DNA of 64,000 bases from Mycobacterium sp. JS623. GTDB lineage: Bacteria > Actinomycetota > Actinomycetes > Mycobacteriales > Mycobacteriaceae. The stretch covers positions 3,286,001-3,350,000 of the forward strand of contig NC_019966.1 in NCBI RefSeq assembly GCF_000328565.1, in the 5' to 3' direction. How positions within the stretch are numbered: position 1 is the stretch's first letter; the number at the start of each line of letters is the position of its first letter. Of the stretch, positions 42,731 to 51,400 are shown piece by piece. The notes beneath the pieces were generated by a model. The model saw only the letters and a program-made list of their open reading frames with translations, was not told the DNA's origin and did no database searches. The position numbers and the translations under genes are program-made.

Positions 42731-44186
42731 CCTCCATCAACCCGCTGATCCACGGCCCGATCGCAAACACCACGAGGCCGGCGAAAATCGCGACGGCGCC
42801 GATGATTCCGAAGTAGGCGAACTCGCGCGTCGGATCGTAATAGCGGGCGAGCACTCCAGACATCGAGGTGCCGAGGCCGACCGAGAAGAAGTACAGCGCC
42901 ATCATCTGAGCCCGAAATGCCTCTGGCGCAAGCTTTGTCGTGACGGACAGCCCGATCGGTGAAAGCAGCAATTCGGAGATCGCGAACACCGCCATGATGC
43001 CGACGACCAGCAGCGCAGGCACGGTCTTGCCGGTCGACCCCGACATCGGCAGAAACAGCAGGAACGCCAGGCCCATTCCGATCACGCCGTAGGCGAATTT
43101 TCGCGGTGTGGTGGGCGCACGATTACCCAGACGCGTCCACATGATCGCGAAAAGCGGTGAGAGCAGGATGATCCAGACCGGTTCGATCGAGCCGATCCAG
43201 TTCGATGGTGCGGTCCACCCGAAGATCGACCAATTCATCCGCTCGTCGGAGTACACCGCCAACACCGTGAAGATCTGCTGGAACAGCGACCAGAACACGG
43301 CATTCGCAATGAACAGCGGAATGAACGCTCGCACCCGCGTCCGCTCGACCGCGGCCACCTTCGAACTCGTCAGCATCACCACGAAATACGCCACGGATGC
43401 AGCAATGATCACGCCCGTCGTCACCTGAGAAAGACTGGCCAGCTTCACCAACCCGGTCGCAAATACCCCCACGATCACGGCTATCCCCACCACGACGATG
43501 CCTGCAACCCAGCCAATAGCGCTGCGTGGCAACGGGTTCGGTACGGTCCGGCCGTGCGTCCCCAGGTTGCGCCTAAACGCGACGTACTGGGCAAGGCCCA
43601 GCGCCATACCCACCGCGGCGGCGCCGAAGCCGTAGTGGAATCCTGCGTGAGTCTGCAGAAGACCCGTGATCAAGGGCCCGATGAAGGCGCCAAGGTTGAT
43701 CCCGAGATAGAACAGGGTGAAGCCGCCGTCGCAACGCGCATCGCCTTTCTCGTACAGGGTGCCGAGCAACGACGACGCATTCGCCTTCAACGCGCCGGAG
43801 CCGAGCGCGACCAGGACCAACCCGACGGCGACACCGGCCAAGCCCGGCAGGACCGCGAGTGCGACGTGACCGCACATCACGACAACACCGCCGTAGAACA
43901 CGGTGCGCTCCATGCCGAGCAGCCGGTCGGCGATCCAGCCGCCGAGCACAGTCGACAGGTACACCAGGCCGCCGTATGCGCCGACGATTCCGGTCGCGGT
44001 TGCCTTCGGCAGCGCCAGGCCGCCCTCGGTCACCGAGTAATAGAGGTAATAGCCGAGGATTGTCAGCATCCCGTAGAACGAGAAGCGCTCCCACAGCTCG
44101 ACTCCGAAAAGGTTGGCCAGGCCGACCGGATGGCCGAACAACGTGCGTTCGGCGGGTCGGTCCTCCGTCTGTCCTACTGCTGCCAT
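42720..44186 (-). CDS. POT/PTR-family proton-coupled peptide transporter
   Basis: 488 residues, 12-14 membrane helices. The family start FGVELWERFSFYGM (ExxERFxYYG) is present, with GGWIADRLLG and LGINLGAFIGP blocks. It imports di- and tripeptides with protons. It is followed by the small Cys-cluster gene. Transmembrane segments near residues 28-45, 65-85 and on through the C-terminus are continuous; no truncation seen. Confidence 0.88.
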   Translation of the reverse strand: MAAVGQTEDRPAERTLFGHPVGLANLFGVELWERFSFYGMLTILGYYLYYSVTEGGLALPKATATGIVGAYGGLVYLSTVLGGWIADRLLGMERTVFYGGVVVMCGHVALAVLPGLAGVAVGLVLVALGSGALKANASSLLGTLYEKGDARCDGGFTLFYLGINLGAFIGPLITGLLQTHAGFHYGFGAAAVGMALGLAQYVAFRRNLGTHGRTVPNPLPRSAIGWVAGIVVVGIAVIVGVFATGLVKLASLSQVTTGVIIAASVAYFVVMLTSSKVAAVERTRVRAFIPLFIANAVFWSLFQQIFTVLAVYSDERMNWSIFGWTAPSNWIGSIEPVWIILLSPLFAIMWTRLGNRAPTTPRKFAYGVIGMGLAFLLFLPMSGSTGKTVPALLVVGIMAVFAISELLLSPIGLSVTTKLAPEAFRAQMMALYFFSVGLGTSMSGVLARYYDPTREFAYFGIIGAVAIFAGLVVFAIGPWISGLMEGVH

Positions 44187-44397
44187 GTGGGGGAGAATGC
44201 CACGCCGCCGATCCCTTCGTGGCCGATAGCGTCGAGCGATTGGTGGGCAAAGAGTTCACCGCCGGATGTGCAGGAGTTTCATGCGGCACAGCACATTTGA
44301 TTATCCGGACAGCCGGCTGGCGCCCCACGCCCAGTGAGCCCCAACGGTTGGGTGCCGGTAGTGTCACCCCGATAGGTGGACCTCCGAAGGGATGTGA

Positions 44398-45723
44398 GTG
44401 GACGCCGTACTCGGCTTATCGGTAACGCCGTCCGCCGTCGGCCTCGTTCTCGTCGAAGGGCAGGACGCCGACGGCGCCACCATGGACGGCAATGCATTCG
44501 AGGTCGGCGTTCGCGGTCGGTGTAGTGCCCTGCAGACCTCCGAGCAAGCGGCCGCCGCGGTGCTGCGCAGCGAGGCTATCGCCGCGACGCACGGTCACCG
44601 GCTGCATTCCATCGGTGTGACGTGGAGCGACGACGCCAACGCCGAGGCCTCACTGCTGCTGAAGTCACTGAGCGATTCCGGGTTCGACAATGTCGTAGCG
44701 GTGCGGCTGCCGGAGGCGACTGAGGCGTTGGCTCGGGGGATCGCAGAGGTCATCGGGTACGGCACCACCGCGGTGTGCGTTCTCGAACCCGAAACGGTGA
44801 TCGTGCTGATCGTGCATCTGCGCGACGGCTCGGTGCAAACCTCGGTCAACCGCAGGATCATCACCGAGGAAGACCTGGTTCGCTGGATGAGCACCCTGTT
44901 CACCCGTGCCGACTGGCAGCCTGAGGCCCTCGTGATGGTCGGCTCCGGCGGCGACGACGAGCTGATGCCGATCCTCGAACGGGCTCTTTCGGTTCCGGTC
45001 TTCGCGCCCGCAGAAGCCCAGCTCGCCCTCGCGCGGGGCGCGGCGATGGCGTCCGCGCAGAATGCCGAGTCGACGTTTGGCGACACTGCCCATCACTTTG
45101 AGCAGCATCAGCCCGAGGAGCGCCGGCGTCGGCCGCTCGGGCAGGCCGGTCCGCTGGCCCTGCTGATCGCGGGGGTGCTGACGTTCACCGTTTCGGCGTC
45201 GGTCGCGGTCAGCCTGCAGCTGGTGCCGAAGAAGGAGACGGCCTCCTCCGAACCACAACCCGCGGCCAAGGTCTCGCCCGAACCGCCCGCCGTCGTCACG
45301 CAGATGCAGGCGCCGCTTCCGGTCGCACCGCCGGCGGTCGTCGCGCCCCCAGCCGCGGTCACACCCGTCGACGCGCCGCCGCCACCGGTCTATAGCGAGC
45401 CGCCGGTCGGTCTTCCCGACGTCCCCCCGGCGGCCACGGGCGCGGGGTCTCCCGGTGAAGGCCTGCCGTCCGACCCCGCAGCGGCACCGCCGCCGGCCGA
45501 TGGCGCCCCGCTGCCGCCCGAGCAGCTGCCCCCGCCCGCGGCGCCCGTCCCCGCGGAGCACCCGGGCATCATCGGCCGGATCCGGGATCGGCTGCACAGG
45601 GGTGACGAGGTGCCACCGCCTCCCGAAGCCCCGCCGGCCGCAGAGCCCGCACCCGCGCCGCCCGCAGAGCCCGTACAGCCTGCACCCGCATCAGACGCCC
45701 CGCCTGTGCTGCCTCCCGGCTGA
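44398..45723 (+). CDS. DUF7159-type membrane protein with Pro-rich extracytoplasmic tail
   Basis: 441 residues from GTG 44398. An N-terminal cytosolic domain of about 230 residues opens with an actin/Hsp70-like strand pattern (VLGLSVTPSAVGLVLVEGQ), followed by one membrane helix (LALLIAGVLTFTVSASVAV) and about 175 residues extremely rich in Pro and Ala. The layout is characteristic of mycobacterial DUF7159 proteins. A cell-envelope role is likely but unproved. The 211 bp ahead of it show only a GAAGGGA RBS. Confidence 0.75.
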   Translation: MDAVLGLSVTPSAVGLVLVEGQDADGATMDGNAFEVGVRGRCSALQTSEQAAAAVLRSEAIAATHGHRLHSIGVTWSDDANAEASLLLKSLSDSGFDNVVAVRLPEATEALARGIAEVIGYGTTAVCVLEPETVIVLIVHLRDGSVQTSVNRRIITEEDLVRWMSTLFTRADWQPEALVMVGSGGDDELMPILERALSVPVFAPAEAQLALARGAAMASAQNAESTFGDTAHHFEQHQPEERRRRPLGQAGPLALLIAGVLTFTVSASVAVSLQLVPKKETASSEPQPAAKVSPEPPAVVTQMQAPLPVAPPAVVAPPAAVTPVDAPPPPVYSEPPVGLPDVPPAATGAGSPGEGLPSDPAAAPPPADGAPLPPEQLPPPAAPVPAEHPGIIGRIRDRLHRGDEVPPPPEAPPAAEPAPAPPAEPVQPAPASDAPPVLPPG

Positions 45724-45798
45724 TTCCGGCGGCTGCCTCGCGTTGGCCGTCGGGCTACACCCTGCTCGTCGTCGACCGCGCTGTAGCTACGGTGCGCT

Positions 45799-45821
45799 AG
45801 CGCGACATGCGCATGCGCGCT
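45799..45821 (+). terminator. Possible stem-loop terminator after the DUF7159 gene
   Basis: AGCGCG and CGCGCT enclose ATGCGCAT-containing sequence, forming a strong stem without a U-tract, as is usual for mycobacterial terminators. It lies 75 bp after the stop and 73 bp before the L,D-transpeptidase start. TAGGAT at 45859-45864 could be a -10 box for the latter. Confidence 0.4.
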
Positions 45822-45893
45822 GACTTGGGGTTACCCGGGGTTGCGGCGCAAGCCAACTAGGATGAAAGCTTGCTGATCGCCCATCACGGAGGA

Positions 45894-46649
45894 ATGTGGA
45901 AAGTGCGTAGAGCCGTTCGAAATCTGCTTGTCGTGGTGGGCATTACAGCGATCGCGACCGCAGGGTCCGTCACAACCAGTTCGGCCAGCACCACCACACC
46001 GACCGACGTTGTCAGCATTTCGCCGACACCGGGCCAAAAGGTCGGCGTAGCGATGCCGGTGACCGTGACGTTCGCGCAGTCGATAGCCGACCGCACGGCC
46101 GCCGAACGCACCATCTCGTTCACCTCGCCCGCCACCCCCGCAGGGTCCTTCACCTGGCTCAATGACCGTGTCGTGCAATGGAATCCGAAAGGATTCTGGC
46201 CCGCTCACTCGAATATCATCGTGACGGCCGGCGGCGCGAAGACGTCGTTCGAAGCCGGAGCGGCCACTGTGGGCGTCGCCGACATCGATGCGCACACGTT
46301 CACCGTCAGCATCGACGGCCAAGTGGTTCGCACCATGCCCGCATCGATGGGTAAGCCCAAGCACCCCACGCCGATCGGATCGTTCAGCGCGCTGGAGAAG
46401 CAAGCCAGTGTGGTGATGGATTCACGGACCATCGGCATTCCGCTGTCCGACCCCGAGGGTTACCGCCTCACCGTCGCCGACGCCGTGCGGGTCACCTGGG
46501 GCGGTGTCTACGTCCACTCCGCACCATGGTCGGTGGCCTCACAGGGTAATTCGAATGTCAGCCACGGCTGCATCAACCTGAGCCCCGAGAACGCCGACTG
46601 GTACTACAACACCGTCAACATCGGTGACCCGATCATCGTTCAGCAATAG
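45894..46649 (+). CDS. ldtA: L,D-transpeptidase, LdtMt1-like
   Basis: 251 residues from ATG 45894 with GGAGGA directly upstream. N-terminal signal/anchor helix, an Ig-like domain (SISPTPGQKVGVAMPVTVTF), then the YkuD catalytic domain: VMDSRTIGIPL, VYVHSAPWSV and the nucleophile motif NVSHGCINLSP. Order and wording match Rv0116c. It makes 3-3 crosslinks in peptidoglycan and is a carbapenem target. The catalytic His-Ser/His-Gly-Cys set is intact. Confidence 0.9.
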   Translation: MWKVRRAVRNLLVVVGITAIATAGSVTTSSASTTTPTDVVSISPTPGQKVGVAMPVTVTFAQSIADRTAAERTISFTSPATPAGSFTWLNDRVVQWNPKGFWPAHSNIIVTAGGAKTSFEAGAATVGVADIDAHTFTVSIDGQVVRTMPASMGKPKHPTPIGSFSALEKQASVVMDSRTIGIPLSDPEGYRLTVADAVRVTWGGVYVHSAPWSVASQGNSNVSHGCINLSPENADWYYNTVNIGDPIIVQQ

Positions 46650-47307
46650 CGTGCAGGTTCTTCGCAGTCCGTGATGTGGCGACGGTCGAGATATCGGGGC
46701 AGGTACCCAGCACGCGATCGGCGGTGCCCGAACTCGTCACCGTGAACCAGTAGTGCTCGTTCTTGTAGTGGTGATTGCGGTGATTGCGCCAAATAGCCCG
46801 GTACACACTGGTTTTGGGCTTGTAGTCACTGTGGATGAGGTAGTGGGTCCACTCATAGACCAGCCCCATCGCGGCGATGAACACCAGATAGGTCAACCCC
46901 ATGCCGAGCCGTGGAAAAGCCAGCAGCGCAACGGCAACCGTGAGGGGAAGCACCCATGACACCAACGATTTCCATGGGATGAAGATCAGCGGGATGCAGC
47001 GCGGGTCGATGTGGTGTGCACGATGTTCTCGGGACAGCAGTGGATCGATGGTCAGGCAACCCAGATTCTTTGGGCGCCAATGCAAGATGAACACGTGTAT
47101 GAGCCATTCGAAGACGGGAAACAGGGCAAGCAACACCAGCGGCACCAGCGCGTCGGTGAGCTGCCAGTCGCCTACGAGGATCCGCGCGGCCAACGCGGCG
47201 AGAAACACGGCGCCAATCATCCACGGCGACGGATGTTTCCAGAATTCGCGGCCCGCGCCGGAGAGCGTGAATCCCTTGCGTGCGGGGCGCTGGGTCGAGG
47301 TGGTCAT
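46633..47307 (-). CDS. Fatty-acid hydroxylase superfamily membrane protein
   Basis: 224 residues with about four membrane helices and the eight-His di-iron pattern: HVFILH, HRAHH, HYLIH and HRNHH. Such enzymes hydroxylate or desaturate lipids, sterols or carotenoids. It shares a 4-bp overlap with the upstream GntR regulator, which likely controls it. The last 17 bp overlap the convergent transpeptidase. Confidence 0.87.
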   Translation of the reverse strand: MTTSTQRPARKGFTLSGAGREFWKHPSPWMIGAVFLAALAARILVGDWQLTDALVPLVLLALFPVFEWLIHVFILHWRPKNLGCLTIDPLLSREHRAHHIDPRCIPLIFIPWKSLVSWVLPLTVAVALLAFPRLGMGLTYLVFIAAMGLVYEWTHYLIHSDYKPKTSVYRAIWRNHRNHHYKNEHYWFTVTSSGTADRVLGTCPDISTVATSRTAKNLHAIAER

Positions 47308-48026
47308 CGTTGCTCCTGCAGGTTGTCGATAACGGTCAGCAGGGCGGACGTTGCGGGCTCGAGTAGGTCCGTCGCCGCTTGACTTGCCCGCCCTGGTTCG
47401 CCCGCGGTGATGGCATCGGCGAGTTCGCGGTAGGCGGTAGCCCGTCCGACCTCCTCGGCCATCACGGTGGCCAGTGCTGTGAGCGCGGGTTCGTAGGTGA
47501 TGCGAAGCGTGTTGTACATCAACCGGAACGCGATCGAGTCGGCGCCGTCGACCACGTGGTCCCAGAACGTCAGCGCGAGACGCTGCTGCTCGACGGGATC
47601 TTTCTCGTCGACCAGCTGTTGCAACACGTCATCGAGAAGCCCGGCCAGTTCTGGGCGACGCCGCAGGGCCGCCAGCTCGGCGATCTTGGGCCCGTTGTGC
47701 AGACGAGTCTCGAGGATGCTGCGCACCACGGACAGGTCCAACTCGCCGGCGCGGATCAGCAAACGGGGGAGCAGGTCGAGACCCGCGTGGCGCCGAAAGT
47801 CGCGCACCGTAGTGGAGTCGCCCTGACGCACTTCGACCAGACCCGCGGCGGTCAGCCGCTTGAGCGCCTCGCGTACGGCGGGCCGGGACACCCCGAGCAC
47901 CTCGGCGAGCCTGCGCTCGCTCGGCAGCGTCTCGCCGGGCTGCATCTCCCCGCTCAGCACCTCGCCGACGATCTGCTCAAAGACGTCCTCGGGCACGGAT
48001 CGCCGGTTCACCGGTTGTAGGGCCAT
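47304..48026 (-). CDS. FadR-subfamily GntR regulator
   Basis: 240 residues from ATG 48026 (48038 also open). Winged helix: [31 protein letters not shown], of which [19 protein letters not shown] is the HTH, then an all-helical FCD-like sensor domain. It overlaps the hydroxylase gene by 4 bp. A TGGTCTGACCA palindrome upstream matches the core of E. coli FadR sites, supporting fatty-acyl-CoA-type sensing and autoregulation. Confidence 0.87.
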   Translation of the reverse strand: MALQPVNRRSVPEDVFEQIVGEVLSGEMQPGETLPSERRLAEVLGVSRPAVREALKRLTAAGLVEVRQGDSTTVRDFRRHAGLDLLPRLLIRAGELDLSVVRSILETRLHNGPKIAELAALRRRPELAGLLDDVLQQLVDEKDPVEQQRLALTFWDHVVDGADSIAFRLMYNTLRITYEPALTALATVMAEEVGRATAYRELADAITAGEPGRASQAATDLLEPATSALLTVIDNLQEQR

Positions 48027-48064
48027 GCGGGCCAGCATGCCAGGCCTGCTGGCCAGAGGTCAAG

Positions 48065-48075
48065 TGGTCTGACCA
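48065..48075. promoter_or_regulatory. FadR-like operator
   Basis: TGGTC-T-GACCA is a perfect palindrome with a one-base centre, 39 bp upstream of the GntR start at 48026. FadR sites in E. coli have the core TGGTCyGACC. Confidence 0.7.
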
Positions 48076-48082
48076 GTGGCTG

Positions 48083-48457
48083 TTATGCGATGGAGAGCTG
48101 CACTTTCATCGCCTCGGCCAGCGCGAGCATGCCCGATATGGGCCGCACCATGACGGTGAACTCGCTGATCGCACCGTGGTCGTCAAGCTGGATGAAGTCA
48201 CACCCCTCGACTTGCTTATCGCCCACGCGGGTCTCGAACACCAGCGCATGATCGCGAGCGTTCTCGGCTCCGATTTCGCGCGTGTAGCGGAAGTCTTCGA
48301 ACACCGCCATGACGGCTTCTAGCAATCGGCGCACCGCCTCGCGGCCCTGGTACGGCTTGAAGACGGCGGGGCTGCGAAACACGACGTCCTCGCGCATCAG
48401 CGCGACGGCGGCGTCGAGATCACGGGCTTCGATCGCGCGACGAAAGGGATGCACCAC
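48083..48457 (-). CDS. SnoaL-like NTF2 protein
   Basis: 124 residues: HPFRRAIEARDLDAAVALM, a typical first helix, then VFRSPAVFKPYQGREAV and VEGCDFIQLDDHGAISEF, the NTF2 strands. Probably an isomerase/hydratase-like or ligand-binding protein; no motif fixes the reaction. It diverges from a PadR gene, which may control it. Confidence 0.8.
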   Translation of the reverse strand: MVHPFRRAIEARDLDAAVALMREDVVFRSPAVFKPYQGREAVRRLLEAVMAVFEDFRYTREIGAENARDHALVFETRVGDKQVEGCDFIQLDDHGAISEFTVMVRPISGMLALAEAMKVQLSIA

Positions 48458-48473
48458 TTGACCACCTCATTAG

Positions 48474-48485
48474 TCAACAAGTTGA
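48474..48485. promoter_or_regulatory. PadR-type operator candidate
   Basis: TCAAC-AA-GTTGA lies between the divergent SnoaL (17 bp) and PadR (45 bp) genes. Arms are perfect; spacing is short for a PadR site but near-repeats (TTGACC, GTTGAA) flank it. Confidence 0.45.
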
Positions 48486-48529
48486 ATAGGTGCAATCGAT
48501 ACTAAGCCAGCGATTGGAAGGCCGTCTAG

Positions 48530-49087
48530 ATGGCATTGCGTCACGCGCTGCTCGCCGCGTTGCTGGAGGGCGAGGCGTCGGGATACCAGCTCGCCAAACG
48601 CTTCGACGTTTCGGTGGCGAACTTCTGGTCGGCCACCCCTCAACAGCTCTATCGCGAACTCGACCGTGTCGAAGCCGAGGGGCTGGTCCACGCGCGCCTG
48701 GTGCGCCAGCAGCGGCGGCCCGACAAGAGGGTGTTCACGCTGACCGATGCGGGACGGACCGAGCTACACCGATACACCGGCACGCCAGCCAAACCAGTGG
48801 CGATGCGCGACGAGTTGCTGGTCAAGCTGCAAGCCGTCGATGTCGGGGATGCACACGCCGTTACCAAGGAACTGACGGCACGACAGCAGCGAGCGCGCGC
48901 AAAGCTGGCCACCTACGATCGACTGCTGGCCGACATGCTCGACGGCCGTGACGAAGACGCCTTCGAGCCCGACGCCGAGCGGATCGGGCCGTATCTGACG
49001 CTGATGGGCGGGCGGATGTACGAGCAGACGAACATCCAGTGGTGCACAGCCGCGCTCGGGGTGCTCAGCAGGAGGCTTCGATCCTGA
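48530..49087 (+). CDS. PadR-family transcriptional regulator
   Basis: 185 residues. LRHALLAALLEGEASGYQLAK begins the winged helix, with FWSATPQQLYRELDRVEAEGLV (recognition helix and wing approach) and KRVFTLTDAGRTEL. C-terminal Vir-C helical dimerisation region. It likely represses the divergent SnoaL gene. Its 3' end overlaps the convergent LpqH-like gene by 23 bp. Confidence 0.85.
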   Translation: MALRHALLAALLEGEASGYQLAKRFDVSVANFWSATPQQLYRELDRVEAEGLVHARLVRQQRRPDKRVFTLTDAGRTELHRYTGTPAKPVAMRDELLVKLQAVDVGDAHAVTKELTARQQRARAKLATYDRLLADMLDGRDEDAFEPDAERIGPYLTLMGGRMYEQTNIQWCTAALGVLSRRLRS

Positions 49088-49481
49088 ACGTCGCCGAGAC
49101 TTTTTTACTCGGGTTGACGGTGAAGTTGCCATCGGCAGAACCGGTGATGGTGTACTTGCCGCCGACACCGGTCACATCGGCCTTGCCGATGTCGCCCCAG
49201 GAAGTGCCGGAAAAGCCACCGAAGTCACGAAAGTCGACCGACTTCACGGCGACCTTGTCGCCGGTATCGAGGACCGCGGTGAAACCCTTGGCCTTATCGG
49301 GGGTTTCGATGGTCCACGCCCACCCCGTCTGCGAGCACGTCACCGCATGCGGATTGCCGGTGTCCTTGCCGTCGATCGTCACCTTCGCCGTGGTTCCCCC
49401 AAGTGCCGGCGGCTGTCCACCGCAGCCGGCCAATCCGACGGCGAGTATCGCCGCGGTCACCGCAATGTGTCGGGTCTGCAT
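49065..49481 (-). CDS. LpqH-family lipoprotein (19-kDa antigen-like)
   Basis: 138 residues. Lipobox VGLAGCG after a short signal; mature part ARGs of the family include KVTIDGKDTG, VTCSQTGWAWTIETPD and GKYTITGSADGNF with two further Cys (VTCSQ, IEASC) that would form a disulfide. LpqH is a glycosylated surface lipoprotein and TLR2 agonist in M. tuberculosis; several paralogues per genome are usual. Confidence 0.85.
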   Translation of the reverse strand: MQTRHIAVTAAILAVGLAGCGGQPPALGGTTAKVTIDGKDTGNPHAVTCSQTGWAWTIETPDKAKGFTAVLDTGDKVAVKSVDFRDFGGFSGTSWGDIGKADVTGVGGKYTITGSADGNFTVNPSKKVSATFRIEASC

Positions 49482-49523
49482 GTCGCCAGACTCTATTGAT
49501 GTTTGTCCGCGCTCACGGGCGTT

Positions 49524-50303
49524 TCACCCGCGCAATGCCGCAGCGGTCACTTCGTCGGCGGGCAGGAACGCCTCGATGCTCAGCTCCGCGGCGGTCAGGT
49601 CCAACGCGGTGCCGAAGGTCGTGACGGTGCTCAGGAAGGTCAGCACCCGTCCGTCGGACGTCAATAGCTCGAGCGGCACCGCGACGCCGCCGAGTTCGGT
49701 CTCCTCGAAACCGCCCGGGTAGGACTCGATCTCGGCAAGCAGCTCGGACAGCTCTGCCGACCCGCTGACCGAGACCTCCCGACGTAGCCGTTCGACCAAG
49801 TGATGGCGCCACTGGCCGAGATTGCGGATGCGTGGCGCCATCCCTTCTGGGTGCACCGCGATACGCAGGGCGTTCGGCCGCTCGAGCAGGTGCGGAGCCA
49901 CGCCGTCGAGCAACACTGCGGCGCCGGCGTTGGCATGCACGATCTGCCAGCCGCGGTCGACCACTACACAGGGAAATGGATTGTAGGCGTTGAGGACTCG
50001 CTCAACACCCTGCCGGACGGCGCCCATGTCGGGGTCATCCAGCGGGCGTTCCCGGTAGACCGGCGCCAGGCCGGCGGCCAGCAGCAGTTGGTTCTGCTCG
50101 CGCAGCGGCACATCGAGCACACCGGCCAGCCGCAGCACCATGTCGCGGCTGGGTGCCGATCGGCCGGTCTCGATGAAACTGAGGTGGCGAGCCGATACGT
50201 CGGCCTCGATCGCGAGATCGAGTTGGGACAGCCTGCGGCGCTGCCGCCACTGACGCATCAGCGAGCCGAACGGCGGGCTTTGGACGTGGGCGACGGTGGT
50301 CAC
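49524..50303 (-). CDS. XRE-family regulator with MmyB-like ligand domain
   Basis: 259 residues. HTH at residues 13-70: LMRQWRQRRRLSQLDLAIEADVSARHLSFIE, with the recognition helix SARHLSFIETGRS, then the MmyB-like PAS domain containing NPFPCVVVDRGWQIVHANAG. The promoter holds TACCTGTCAGGTA as part of a 34-bp element that recurs upstream of the next gene, so it likely regulates itself and the DUF732 gene. Confidence 0.87.
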   Translation of the reverse strand: MTTVAHVQSPPFGSLMRQWRQRRRLSQLDLAIEADVSARHLSFIETGRSAPSRDMVLRLAGVLDVPLREQNQLLLAAGLAPVYRERPLDDPDMGAVRQGVERVLNAYNPFPCVVVDRGWQIVHANAGAAVLLDGVAPHLLERPNALRIAVHPEGMAPRIRNLGQWRHHLVERLRREVSVSGSAELSELLAEIESYPGGFEETELGGVAVPLELLTSDGRVLTFLSTVTTFGTALDLTAAELSIEAFLPADEVTAAALRG

Positions 50304-50336
50304 GCGCCCAGTGTTGCGCAGCGCAGGGAAGCCCTG

Positions 50337-50370
50337 CCACTACCTGTCAGGTAATTGCGCCGCTTACCTC
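50337..50370. promoter_or_regulatory. Shared operator, copy 1
   Basis: CCACTACCTGTCAGGTAATT plus GCGCCGCTTACCTC. It contains the perfect dyad TACCTG-T-CAGGTA (50341-50353) and lies 34 bp upstream of the XRE regulator start. A 34-bp near-copy (three mismatches) is at 50866. Confidence 0.75.
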
Positions 50371-50379
50371 AATCCGTTG

Positions 50380-50778
50380 CTAATGCAGCACCGCCTGGGC
50401 TGCTGATCCACAGGGAAAGCCAGCGGCGCTGTCCGCCCAGTGCCCTACCACCGGAAGCAGCGACGGCCGATAGGCCACCACCGCGGCGGCGATGATCACG
50501 CCCATGTCGTGCTGAGAGACACGCTGCTCACCGGTATTGACTATCGAGGCCACGCTGGCGTCGTCCTGCGGGGAGGCGCTCAGCTGTTCCACGAGCTCAT
50601 GAGCCCAAGCGACCATCGCGTCGGGATTGGGGGAGGCCACGCCGTTCTGGTCGAGCAAGTGCAGATAGGACGCGTCGGCCTGGGTGTTAGGGGCCGCCGA
50701 CGCCAGCGCCGGAGCGCCGACCGTCAGGCCCAGCACCGCGATCAACAGCGCTACCGCCGTTTTCAGAACATTCATCAT
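50380..50778 (-). CDS. Secreted DUF732 protein
   Basis: 132 residues. Signal peptide (TAVALLIAVLGLTVGAPALA, cleaved near ASA|APNTQ) and a helical DUF732 domain: ADASYLHLLDQNGV with the PNPDAMVAWAHELV block. Such proteins are small cell-wall/secreted mycobacterial proteins of unknown function; one C-terminal Cys (FPCGSAAQ). The start could be ATG 50778 or 50775. Copy 2 of the XRE-linked element lies 88 bp upstream. Confidence 0.83.
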   Translation of the reverse strand: MMNVLKTAVALLIAVLGLTVGAPALASAAPNTQADASYLHLLDQNGVASPNPDAMVAWAHELVEQLSASPQDDASVASIVNTGEQRVSQHDMGVIIAAAVVAYRPSLLPVVGHWADSAAGFPCGSAAQAVLH

Positions 50779-50865
50779 GTTCTCCTTCGCTAATACCAGC
50801 GTGCCAACTTGGCGGGCGAACCGCCACCGCCAGCGCGCCGACGACGTTGGACACCCGGGGGTTTC

Positions 50866-50899
50866 CCACTACCTCCCAGGTAATTGCGCCACTTACCTC
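50866..50899. promoter_or_regulatory. Shared operator, copy 2
   Basis: CCACTACCTCCCAGGTAATT plus GCGCCACTTACCTC, 88 bp upstream of the DUF732 gene and on the same orientation as copy 1 at 50337. The dyad is weaker here (TACCTC-C-CAGGTA). Confidence 0.7.
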
Positions 50900-50910
50900 G
50901 GCGCAGGAAA

Positions 50911-51081
50911 GTCGAGGCATGACAACCGAAGACGACGACGAGTGAGGATCGCAGCGAGGAACGAGCGAGGACCGGAGCGAGGAGGAGTCGAGGCATGACA
51001 ACCGAAGACGACGACGAGTGAGGATCGCAGCGAGGAACGAGCGAGGACCGGAGCGAGGAGGAGTCGAGGCATGACAACCGA
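50911..51081 (+). repeat. 76-bp tandem repeat, 2.25 copies, carrying a mini-ORF
   Basis: Units at 50911-50986 and 50987-51062 are identical; 51063-51081 begins a third. Each full unit contains GTCGAGGC-ATG followed by eight codons and a stop (peptide MTTEDDDE); the third ATG (51071) is the true start of the membrane-protein gene. The rest is purine-rich, GAGCGAGGACCGGAGCGAGG-like sequence, which also resembles a sequence common in mycobacterial genomes (from memory). Confidence 0.85.
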
Positions 51082-51400
51082 GCAGAACATCCCACGGTGG
51101 TTGCGCTTCGTGCTGATCTCGGACCGCGCAGGGTCGGCTTGGTACATCGGTGCGGGCTTCTTTTTCGCACCGCTGCTCGCCGTGCTGTCGCCATGGCCGA
51201 CGGTCACCGCGGTGTGCTGGGTTGTCATCGGCCTTGCCGGGCTGTGGCTCGGGCTCCTCGGCATCGCGATGGCCACCGGCCTCGCGATGGTGCTGCGAAC
51301 AGGCGCCGAGATACCGGAGGCCTACTGGCGCTCGATCATCGACTACCCGGCTACTGCGCGACCGCGCTCTTCCCCGTGTAATCGACCTGCCAGTGTTTGA
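51071..51400 (+). CDS. Small membrane protein, unknown function
   Basis: 109 residues: MTTEQNIPRW, then two membrane helices (YIGAGFFFAPLLAVLSPW and VIGLAGLWLGLLGIAMATGLAM), then a polar tail. Its start codon lies in the third, partial unit of the 76-bp repeat, so the repeats duplicated its translation start region. The final 50 bp overlap the convergent P450. No family recognised. Confidence 0.7.
   Translation: MTTEQNIPRWLRFVLISDRAGSAWYIGAGFFFAPLLAVLSPWPTVTAVCWVVIGLAGLWLGLLGIAMATGLAMVLRTGAEIPEAYWRSIIDYPATARPRSSPCNRPASV

Noticed and set aside
50911..51081. Tandem repeats as a CRISPR array
   Set aside because: Units are directly adjacent with no spacers and contain a start codon.
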